From assembly GCA_000708835.1 (NCBI GenBank), contig DF236961.1, positions 62,001 through 126,000 of the forward strand: a DNA stretch of 64,000 bases, given 5' to 3'. The stretch is from Klebsormidium nitens. Lineage: Eukaryota; Streptophyta; Klebsormidiophyceae; Klebsormidiales; Klebsormidiaceae. The position numbers and the translations under genes are program-made. This document shows, piece by piece, positions 54,477-64,000 of the stretch (position 1 is the stretch's first letter; each line of letters opens with the position of its first letter). The notes below the pieces were generated by a model that was not told the origin of the DNA, made no database searches, and saw only the letters and a program-made list of their open reading frames with translations.

Positions 54477-57129
54477 TTACACGTTACTCGTACCCATAGT
54501 AGCCGCAGCGTATTGCGTCGCCCCATGCCACGTCCGACCTTTCTCTGAAGTAATTCGGTCTCCGAAGCTCCGAAGTTTATTGAGACCAAGTTTTGAAAAC
54601 GGCCGAAGCTTTCTTGGCGACGACCGGGGGGGCCGCGCTGGTGAGCCGTTTCGGGGCGCTGCACGACGCCGCTCCTCCACAACTGCTTGATGGCCCCTCT
54701 TCATTGCGTTCGCAAGATTGTCATACGCCTTCGACCACGCCGTCAGGACTTCAGGACAGCTGTTCTCTTCTGGAGAAGCGGAGGCAGGAGAATCACGTGA
54801 AGATTGGAAGAAGGACTTTCGGTTTCACCTTCTTTATATTAGGAGATTTGTATCCGTCTTGTCACTTGCTACGAATGTCAACAAATCACTGGTCATTTCA
54901 AGGAGCAACTGATTTGGGGTGCTCCATGATCGTTGGAACCATGTCGATGGTCAACGGTGCGTTTCTTCTTGCCGGCCGCTACATCGAAAACACGTCGCCA
55001 AATCATTTGATATCCAAAGTCAATTTTAACCAGACAACAACCGCATCATGGTCCAGATCTCAAACGCGACGGCAAAGGAACAGATCTTGCTGCAGAGTTT
55101 TAGCGGACTACTCACCGAGCGCGCGTTCTACCACCCATAGAAACGCTTCTTTGGTTACACTGTATACCTCGAGAGTGGCGCCGTAGTCTACGTGCCTGCG
55201 CCCCAAGTTTTCGAGCACGCCACCAATCCGCATGGACTGGCCTATTCGACAGGCTGCCAAACCGAGCTGCATTCGTGGCAAGATGGAAATATTCATATCA
55301 GCAAGCCAGGAGAGAGAGTCGTAGATGACTTGGAGCGAGCCAGCAGTCAGTTGTTAGGCCGACTCCTACCAGATCGAGTAAAATGCGAATCACGTCTGGA
55401 TTTGCTGTTGCTGTGAACCATTTGAATTGATGCGGGGACGTCGTCATGAAATTTGTCGCAGCAGAGTCCAGGCTGGAAATTGAGCAAACAATCAACGAAT
55501 AGTTACACATGGATCTCCTCTCACTGAAACGTTTTCTCTACAGGGAACCACAGCAAGGCAGGTAATGCTTGGACCAACTCCAACAAGAGTTTTAAAGTCG
55601 GTCAAAGGTACAGAAACCAAGCGAGGAGGAAGCTCTTGTACACCCTCCGAGCAATCAGGGCAATAAACGACAACAGAAAAGCCTCAGAATGTTCCAGCTA
55701 GAAGGCAAGTGCGTTCTTCAGATCACGTACAGAGGTTAACACCAACTCCACAAAGTTGCACAACTTACGTAGGTAGCACCCGATCTTTGGCCCACCCAAT
55801 CAAAAGGTGACCCAGAAAATAACTTGCCCATTCAACGACGTATTTGTACCGAAGCGGCACTTATAATATGTTGCAAAATGAAATGATCCGTGGAGTTCCC
55901 ATCAAGTGCACAGGGGAAGGGCGGCTCACCGATCTCAAAACTTCCGTGGCATGCAGTCTCATCGTCGGGTCTTTGTGTAGGGGGTTCTCCTCGTCCTCGC
56001 TAAAAGCAAAGAGGCCCTTGGCTTCGGGAGCGATCTCAAACAGCCTGCAGGTGAGTAGGCACTTTGCTGATGACTTCAATGGAAACATCCGGGGGGATGT
56101 CCTGGAATCGGAGGGTTTTGTATGTACTTGACAGGGTGCTGACGCCATTGACAGGATTCTACGTCAGCCATTTACAGTAGTGCGCCACTATTCTATATCG
56201 GAACAGTATCAGCATCGAAAGACTGCGTACTCCCTACGTGTGACCCGCAACGCCTGATCTTCCGTACAAGACTGCTTTTGCACTGTTGAGGAAGCCTTCC
56301 CAAAAAAGATCTGTAAGGGCCGTCAAAGATTTGAAAAGATTTGTGCGTGTGAAAAAAAAAGCGATCGAGGCACCAGAGAATGGTGGCTAAGCTGCTCAGC
56401 AAACGAAGAAATAAGAGTCCACACAAGGACGGCCAGACTTGGAAAGTGAACGTGAGTTGGTCTGAAACAAGTGTCTCAGCGCGCTCGTATCTGAGCCCAA
56501 TATCTCACATAATCAAACTAAGGTGGGAAGCCGTTTCCTTTTGTTTCCTTTTCCGAAGCTGCCAATCCTAAGAGAGTGACCATCCCAGGGGCAAGGGGTG
56601 TTCTTAAAGGCAAACTTCTGTTTTCCAATCTGCCTTTGGAACTCACGAAAATGTAATATCTATTGGAAACATCAGTTCCCTGTGGAGATCTGCTGGCTGG
56701 CTGCGAAGCATGATGCGCGAACTCTGCATTAAAGCAATAGCAGCCGTCTGCGTTGATCGCTGACCTCAGATACAACGCGATGCCATTGTCCGCCAGGTTG
56801 CTTTCCAACATCGTCCACGTCTCTCGCACCAGCTCTTGCTCCCCTAACGTCAGCGGCAGGACCTCTTCCGCCAGGGCTTTGGAGAGCGCCTCTGCCTTTG
56901 CATGGTCATCGCTCTGGCCCCTAACTAGACTGAGCATGCTTCTGGTTGAATGGTGGGGCAAAAGCAGAGCGGGAAGGGAAGGGCTGCTGGAAGATTTGGA
57001 CAGCTGGGGACAAGCTTCAGTGCCTGAAACGGATTCTGGAGTTGAGTCAGAAACATGTTCCGCAAATGTGGCCTCTGAAAAAAGTGGCTGATCCCCTGGG
57101 GATGGAACTCCATACATGGTGGGGCTCAT
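54477..57129 (-). CDS. Plant-type 3/3 haemoglobin with long N- and C-terminal extensions
   Basis: Four exons in transcript order: 57129-56765, 56044-55930, 55266-55116, 54769-54477; 307 residues. The globin fold occupies about 92-236: LTLGEQELVRETWTMLESN, LYLRLFEIAPEAKGLFAFSE with the CD1 Phe, MRLHATEV with the distal His, LENLGRRHVDYGA with the proximal His, EVYSVTKEAFLWVVERAL and LTAWSKAYDNLANAMKRG. It aligns with land-plant class 1/2 haemoglobins, and intron 1 falls at the B12.2 position (phase 2) as in plants. Family members bind O2 and dioxygenate NO. Unusual are a ~91-residue Ser/Leu-rich N-terminal extension and a ~71-residue basic, Ser/Pro/Arg-rich C-terminal tail; plant haemoglobins are usually about 160 residues. 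The start is the first ATG of the open exon, but a shorter start at Met65 is possible. Confidence 0.92.
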
Positions 57130-58090
57130 TGCTCTTTCATTGCTTGGAAGGATAATGGCAACTGAATGTCATTAGTGCAGCAGTGTCCACGAGAAGAAAG
57201 TGACGCCTCGAGCGAAGAGGGAGCAAGCTCTGAGAATAAGGGACACGCATGGTCTTGTGCTGTGCAATTGAACGTCCCCTGAACAATACTATAACTCTTA
57301 TGGACTATGTTGCTAGGCTTGGTCAAAAGAAAGAATGAGTGAAGAGATACTCCGAAGCACCCATTCTGAGCACCCAAGTCTGAGTACTGAGCGCCAACTC
57401 CTATGATGCGCTTCAACGGGTTTTGAAGGCCTTCAATGCGGGCAGCAGCAGCACTGTCTGACCACTTCGAGCGGCTTTGGACATTCTGGATCGTTGTATC
57501 AGCACAGCTGGCATCGCAGAAGCTGCAGCAGCAGCAGCAGCAGTTTGTGTCAGACTGAGAGAGAGAAGAAACGAAGCGAACTGCAGTCTGCCAGTCTGTC
57601 TAGCGTGCAATTTAATTTGGAGATTTTCACTGCCGATGTCAACAGGCATGCAGCGGCAGGCGGCTGTCAGATACGAAAGCGGGCGGCTAAACCAAGTCTA
57701 CCAATTTAGTAACCTGGATCACAATGGGTTTTTGTAAACCGGGCAGGTAGCACGGTGTCAATATGTCTGGTACGATGAATGGATATGCAAACCTTGACAC
57801 AACTTTGTTCTTCAACTGTCTTGGCCCTTGGGTTTGCCGCAACGTACTGAAGCAAGGATCTGGTTAAGAGGACATTCAAAAGGAACGGGAGAACCGTCAA
57901 AAAGATCATCGGACGGCTCTCACCGGCGCTTCTTCGACCATCATACGCCTGGTGCGGTGAGTCCAGTGGCAGCAGGGCTGCATGGCAGGCTTGCTGGGCA
58001 CTGGTCAGCATCTGAAGACATAAGTCCAGACTTTGAACACAGAGCTCTGAACAGGTACAGGTATTCAGCTAGGAGCCATCTCCTGCCAAC
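57130..58090. promoter_or_regulatory. Shared upstream region of the haemoglobin (-) and glutathionyl-hydroquinone reductase (+) genes
   Basis: 961 bp between divergent starts, holding both leaders. A short CAG/CTG microsatellite (about six units) lies at 57525-57543, roughly 400 bp upstream of the haemoglobin start codon and outside either coding region as modelled. Confidence 0.5.
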
Positions 58091-61000
58091 ATGTCGCATG
58101 GGCAAGCAGCCATAAAATTGCCGCCTTCGCAAGCCTTTTCTCCACCAGAAAAGTTCGAGCTGAGAAGGTGCGCCAGCTTGCAGGAATTGCCGATGCCACA
58201 ATTGCAGGGGAGGCCACTTAAGCACCGATATGCGGCATTGCATGCATCAGCATTGCAGAGAACTGACGTCTGCAGGTGTTCGTTTCCAGCAGCGTTCAGC
58301 AACTCCCGCAGAAAGCATCTTCAGGGATCCCTCTTTAGCTTGATAGGAAGAAAGATCGATTCTGCATCACTTGAATCTCACATAAAGAAAAACGAATCTG
58401 CTCAGGCACCGCGAACGGGCTCTTTAACAATGCGTGCGAGGACTGGTAGCGAGGACGGAGCAGGCAAGCCAGCCGCTTCGTCGACCAGCCCGACAGACTT
58501 CTCCTCATACCTAGTTGATGCTGGCATCAAGGCGGGGTCAGCACTGTTTGGGAAGGGCCTCCCTCCAGGCCTGCTCATCCAAACGGCGGAAGCGGCATGG
58601 CGGGGCACTTGGAAGATCATGATGTCGCAGGTTGGGGCTGCTTTCACTGTGCCGAATGCCGGCGAAGAAGGAGTTGTTTGCAAACAACACTCATATATGC
58701 TTGTTGAGATACATTTCAAAACGAATGCTTTTGAGTCAGCTTTGGCCTCACTTCAGTTTCCTCAGCTCAGGGTTTGATTTGTCTGATTCCGTTCACCCTC
58801 TGATGGCAGGGTACAACTTCAGTAGGAATGATGCCCTTGCGGTGGCTCTACTGCAGTTTAAGGGCACACAATCATCTTACCCTATCATGCTTAGGATCCT
58901 AGTTTTAAGGAGTAGTGGGCAATAGCCTATCTTCCACCGTTTGTTGACCTTTGTAGTTTGTGACCGTTTGTATTTTGTGACCTTACAGCTTGCCCCAAGT
59001 AATGATGATGGATCATACAAGCGACCGGAGAGCGCGTTCCGGAACAGGATAGAAAAGGGTGGCAGGTGAGGTTCTGCGGGTTCCGTCAGGTGGTTTGTTC
59101 TGGCATTGACGAGGGGAGTCACTGATTGCAAGAGGTACTGCCCGTTTTTCTGCAACTTGTTGTTATGGGGAGTTAATGCCAAACTCTCACGAAGATGTTT
59201 CACACATCTGCCACTACCTGAGCGTACCGTATACTTCTGTTCCCCTGTAGGGAAAGTCGCTTTCCGCAGCCTTGATCTCAACACCTGCTTGGCCAAATCT
59301 GCTTGCAATTGGAACCTTCATTTGTCTACTTGATGGACGTAACCTGGGCATCAAGTGCTAGGGCCAAAGTCAAAGGACCCTTTGACCCTTACAAGCTACG
59401 AAAACTGACAAGCGTCTCGCCTCTGTCATCAGGTTCCCCCCTGAAAAGGGACGGTACCATTTGTACGCTGCTCTGACGTGTCCCTGGGCCCACCGGACGT
59501 TGATCGTACACGCTATCAAGGTGGGAACTTTGGCTCTACTTGACTCGTCTCGTCATGGCTCGTCGAGTACGACTGCTCGACTTGACAAGGTTGTCTATCG
59601 TTTTGGAAAGCCTTTATTAGCCAAATGTTGCTTTCTATAACTAGGTGGTATCGTTGCTTTCAAGGTTGACCGCTGAGCACTTCGGGGTTTTGAAGGCTGT
59701 TCTTCGATAGGGCACACGAGCTGTTCGAGATTGTCAGTTCGGAAGGGACGTTGGGAGGTCCAAAAGGGCGGGAAGAAGAATGTAAAACTTCGGTGAACGA
59801 GTTCGGCGTTCAACCCATGAGCCTGCCTCGCTCGCATGCTTTGTAGATCACTGTACGATCTCGTTCTCTCGCACTAATCAGGACTTCAGAACAAAGCGTT
59901 CGTTGCATTGAACGTGCCCTGCGGTGCAGGGTTTAGATGCGGTGGTCCCCTTCTCCATTGCGGTGCCTGGCTCCTCGGGCCTATGGGAATTTGCCTCCGA
60001 TAGCAGCAAAAGTGGCGGCGCCACTCTCCAGACAACGATTGATCGAGGGGCGGGTAAAAAGACCCTCAAGGAGGTGTACAAGTCGCAGACCGGGGGCTAT
60101 GAGTGAGCGCGCAACAAACGTGTTTGCTTTCAATAGCTTTAAAATTTTGTGTTGGACGACCCAGGGGTTCGTGATCCCGTGGTAAGCTTGAAGGAAGACG
60201 AACGACTATGACGGTGGAAGATTGACGGAGGGTAACTGCTAACAAAGGTTTATGAAGCCACATAGAGGTTAGTAGCCTGCCTGCGTTTTCTGTCAGGGTG
60301 CTACTGGTGTGGCAGGCAATGGCCACATGGCACAAATTTGTTCGCTTTGCTTTCTCTAGATGTCGCAGCAATGCAATACTGATACGACAGCAATGTCTCC
60401 TTGTCCAATTCTGGTTTCGTCACGCAGGCATCCAACGAAGAAACTAATGTCTTGGAGATCTGAGACCTTGCTTGCCTTTCGAGCCTGTACGGGCCTGACC
60501 TTACACGCCCCTTTTTTCTGCAGCGGCCGTTCAACTGTGCCAATGCTTTGGGACACGAAAACCAAAACGGTGGTAAACAACGAGAGTGCGGACATCATAG
60601 GTGAGCCGAGACGGTCAAATCCTATCGTCTCCATTCCGGTCTAATTGGCTGCACGGTCGTCGGCTCTGAGGTTTCGCTGCGTAGCTTGGACTTCGGATGT
60701 TCGAGTTAACTGTGTGGACCGCTGAGGTGTCTCTCATCTCATCTTTGTCTTGGTTTCCGTAACGTCGGCTTTCAGTGGCTCGGAGTCGGCTTGCTGTGGA
60801 TTGGGACGCATCCACTGTTCGTTCTCAGAAGATTGTCGAGGCGTGATAATCTTAGCGTCCCAGTAATTCTTCTCTTTTCCCTAGCCTGTGTGTACGGCAA
60901 TCTGATTCAATAAGACGGAAATTATGACACCCGCTCAGCTTACTTGGTCTACGTAAGCAGCCCGTGAGTCACGTCTTCCAAGGCTTTGCTTTTGTCTGAC

Positions 61001-63424
61001 AATCGCCTTCCCCCAACATAGATGCGCCCTGTGATTCATACAAACTCTTCGCTGCAGAAATTTTGAACGAGGCATTTAACGACTGGGCAGCGCACCCTGA
61101 CGTCGACCTCGCCCCGAAACACGTGGCCGCTGACATCAGCAGATGGAACGACCTGATTTACGACACTGTAAATAACGGCGTGTACAAGTGCGGGTTTGCC
61201 ACCAGCCAAGTGAGTTAGGCTCTAAGCTTTGAAGTAACATTATGAACAACAGAGGCCGAAGTCTTGACTTGTTCCATTCGGATTTTATGTCGCCGGAAAT
61301 AAATAGCAATGTGCAATCGCAGCGACTTTCCAAACGATATTTGAACCACAGTCTGTCATCATTAGGAGGCTTGTGTAGACGAAACAAGGAAATTACCGGG
61401 AAGAAAGCTTGAAGTGGCGAAAAGGTTTTCAGGAGATGTCTCACTGAAGACTGCAAGCAACCTTTTCCCCCGTTAGAGTATGATACGGTGCTGGTGCCCC
61501 GGAAACCCGTTTGCGAAAGAAGCGACTCGAAGCAGTTGTCCTGCAACGGTTTATGTGTTTCCTGTTGCAATCCCGTATGTCGAGACCACTTGCGTCCGTT
61601 CTTATCCTTATGCGGTACAGCAAAGTGTGCATTGACCGGCGCGGAGTATCAGGAGCCTGCTTCTGTCAGGCCCCCTCAAGAGTTTTGAGGGCGGGCCAAG
61701 AACCCGGCACACTGGAGGCAAAGGTGGTATGAGGAACTCCTGGGGCCTGCTAGATCCCACAATGTTGAGATCGTTCCCGTTGAGCCGGGCTCTCAAATTC
61801 ACGGCCCGCTGGTCTGCTCTGCAGGGAGCATATGACATCGCGGTCGCTGCCCTTTTCGACACTCTAGACGCCATAGACGCCCATCTCCAGAGGAGGTATG
61901 TTTGATAGGCCTTCCCGCAAAAACATCCTGGAAGAGTGACACGTGTCACTTCATCGCACGTTCTGGACAGAACCGTTCCCACTCGCTTCTTGCATCCGTA
62001 GGTGCTCTCGACGAGGACTAAGTGCAGCGGTTTCTCAATTGTGAGTCCCTTTCAAGAGGAAGATTGGCAGCCTTTTCGCATGCTTGTTTGCAAGTTTTGG
62101 GAAAGAGACAGGCATGCTCTTTTGATGCGATTCCGTCGGGATAAAAGCGGATAATGAAGAGCAGCCTTTGATCTCTCTGCCCGCCCATCGGTCGATGCAG
62201 TCGTTACTTGTGTGGGGACCAGCTGACGCTTGCTGACGTCCGGCTCTTCACCACCATCCTGCGGTTCGATCCTGTATATTACGGTAAGCTTCATGGCTTC
62301 CGTGGGTTTAAGCGGGTGGTATTGCGGATCTTCTGTGACAAACCGTACGGCGTTTCTTCAGGGGCAGGTGTCAGTCTTTGTTTTCGAGAAGGGAGAGAGA
62401 TCAGGGCCCAAGCGCTTCGTCGCTAATCGATTGCAAGCAAGGTTCGGTGGAGTAATAACAGTCTACTTTCCGTATAACTTTCTTCTCTCCAGCTCTGGAT
62501 TGTTTCCGGTGTTCTTGCTCCTGAGACAAAAGCTCTCGTGGCGGTCACATGTTGTCGCGTTTAAATGTCATTTGATGGGTGCTAGATTGTGGAAATCTTT
62601 GCACGGTGTCAGGACGACTTTTAGGTTCCGAAGTAGTCAAGGGGGCTCGCCCTCAAATCTGTGTTTCACGACCCTCAAATGCGCGTTTCACGACAGTCAT
62701 CCTGTTCCATTTTCGAGCAACTTGTCAACAGTGCTTTACTTTTTCCGACATATTAATATCTTTCCTGCCGCCTTCCAGTGACCCATGCTTTGCGTTTTGC
62801 AGTACATTTCAAGTGCTCGCGCCAGCGGATATCAGAGTACAAGTACCTGTACCCCTACTTGCGGGACATGTACCAGGTAAAGTTGCCTTCCTCGTCAGTC
62901 TTGTTTCTGCAGACGCGCGGTTTGCAGAAGCTGGCGCGGACTTCGTTCTTTGAACGCTGTAAGCTGTTTATGTATCGGATCAAGACACTCCTTCGCTGTA
63001 GCCTGTGCTAAGAGCATACCCTGTGCACAGCATACATTGCGACAGAGGGGATGCACGGCCGTTCCGTTTGTCGGTCAAACTTGCCGCTCGGTCCTTGCAA
63101 GATTCTATCTGTGGGGCTCGTGGCAACGCAATCGAGCTCGACCGAATGCTCTCACTAACGGAACACCCCAAAATTGAAACCAACAGAACGATCTCACAGG
63201 CCATTTTCTGCCCTCTAAGCATTCCCCTATCTATTTTGCAGCATCCGGGAGTTGCGGCGACTTGCGACCTAGATTCTATTTGCCGACAGTACTACTACTC
63301 ACTCTTTCCGCTGAACCCCGGGGGGCTCGTTCCGGTGGTGCCACGTGGCTCAGATCCGGTCGGTCTCCTTCAGCCCCACTCCCGCGGGAAGCTCTTATCT
63401 TCCCCAGTCTTACAGAGTGCTTAG
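58091..63424 (+). CDS. Glutathionyl-hydroquinone reductase (Xi-class glutathione transferase, ECM4/YqjG family), probably organellar
   Basis: Ten exons: 58091-58630, 58989-59065, 59433-59520, 59930-60102, 60524-60600, 61058-61209, 61825-61895, 62201-62283, 62803-62876, 63242-63424; 505 residues. The first ~125 residues are basic and Ser/Ala-rich with no family match, consistent with a transit peptide plus spacer. The catalytic N-terminal half has [20 protein letters not shown] with the Xi-class Cys (about 222), and [21 protein letters not shown]. The helical half has [33 protein letters not shown] and LNPGGLVPV. Family enzymes use glutathione to reduce glutathionyl-hydroquinones. Exon 1 joins through a weak donor (CAG|GTTGGG), chosen because [14 protein letters not shown] matches relatives. 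The start codon is uncertain; MRARTGSED further in is an alternative. Confidence 0.93.
62650..62693 (+). repeat. 22-bp tandem repeat in intron 8 of the glutathionyl-hydroquinone reductase gene
   Basis: Two adjacent units, CCCTCAAAT-NNNN-GTTTCACGA in pattern (62650-62671 and 62672-62693), differ at three bases in the middle. Confidence 0.75.
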
Positions 63425-64000
63425 GCATCCGGCTGGATGACAATTGGAAGAGGGCTATTAGCGACTTGGCGTATGCACGTATTTCGCTGTCTTGAGTACT
63501 CCTAATGAAGGGAGTACTTATAGCCTTCGAACGAAGTTCACATGTCCATCGCTAGGGTGAGAATCCTACCATGGCAATTGCAAGATGTGCCTTTGGCTTG
63601 CGGCGGCGCCGTCTCATCAACACGTCTCGCTCGCGCATGAACTTACGTACATGCTTATCAAGATACCTAAGTCATTAAGGCCACCGTTCGAATATCCGTG
63701 CCGACGGCAGGTCGTGCGATTTGTGCCACCATGCTCTGCACACATCAAGGCGGGTGGCGTGCGCCTGCATGGTCAGACGAATGTCTTTGCAGAGCGGTCA
63801 AGCCAGGCTGGGCGCGGGGGCGGAGCCGCGAGGTACTTCTACAACGCTATGTCATAGTACAGTATTAATTGATCTTGCATGATCGTTGAGCAACCGGTAC
63901 AGCCCCTTTGACCAGATTGAAAAATGCTGGCGAACTATGCAAAGTAGAGCCGGGACTCCGAGGAACGACCTGCAGATGGACGGCCTGCAACAACTCAGCA
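63425..64000. other. Right-hand flank; no gene recognised
   Basis: 3' flank of the reductase gene. A 90-codon frame at 63585-63857 has no recognisable family and may be chance. Confidence 0.45.

Noticed and set aside
57525-57543. CAG repeat as a poly-Gln coding tract
   Set aside because: It lies about 400 bp upstream of the haemoglobin start and is in neither modelled coding region; length is about six units.
1-64000. CRISPR arrays, bacterial operons, integrated virus or plasmid modules
   Set aside because: No regularly spaced repeats with unique spacers, no polycistronic gene runs and no phage or viral hallmark genes; every recognised gene is a spliced or single-exon eukaryotic nuclear gene.

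Overview
This is nuclear DNA from a green-lineage eukaryote, most likely a streptophyte alga or an early-diverging land plant. A Klebsormidium-like charophyte would fit the compact, intron-rich layout, but the species is my inference. The support is a class II trehalose-6-phosphate synthase, a plastid NEET protein, a plant-type TOM6, a plant 3/3 haemoglobin, an AE7-type Fe-S targeting factor and a plant-style NTH1, all split by spliceosomal introns. I rebuilt 13 protein-coding genes by joining exons whose phases, splice signals and family alignments agree. They contain about 69 coding-region introns: 65 GT-AG, three apparent GC-AG and one U12-type AT-AC.

Layout (strand): 1.3-8.2 kb CWH43/PGAP2IP-like membrane protein (-); 9.6-15.3 kb class II TPS (+); 16.3-19.9 kb SIRT5-like sirtuin (-); 20.5-22.0 kb AE7/CIAO2B (+); 22.0-26.1 kb no recognised gene; 26.1-29.9 kb endonuclease III NTH1 (-); 30.4-37.6 kb CCR4-NOT subunit NOT3/5 (+); 38.8-40.5 kb TPR protein (-); 41.6-41.8 kb TOM6 (+); 43.7-46.9 kb DNAJC9-like J protein (-); 47.7-51.2 kb RBM22-like splicing factor (+); 52.1-53.4 kb NEET protein (+); 54.5-57.1 kb haemoglobin with long terminal extensions (-); 58.1-63.4 kb glutathionyl-hydroquinone reductase (+).

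The genes are unrelated housekeeping and stress functions rather than a pathway cluster, although Fe-S proteins (AE7, NTH1, NEET) and redox or organelle proteins recur. Strands alternate at 11 of 12 neighbouring pairs, so 12 of the 13 genes sit in head-to-head pairs separated by about 0.5-1.4 kb.

The most unusual signal is inside the introns. Several contain diverged tandem copies of their own splice-site neighbourhoods: an in-frame duplicate of an exon head in the CWH43-like gene, decoy acceptors in the TPS and NTH1 genes, and one NOT3 intron with repeated donors at its start and a 45-bp acceptor-bearing minisatellite at its end. Other notable points are the AT-AC intron in AE7, a SIRT5-type sirtuin in a plant-lineage genome, and an Asp-to-Asn change in the CDGSH motif of the NEET protein.
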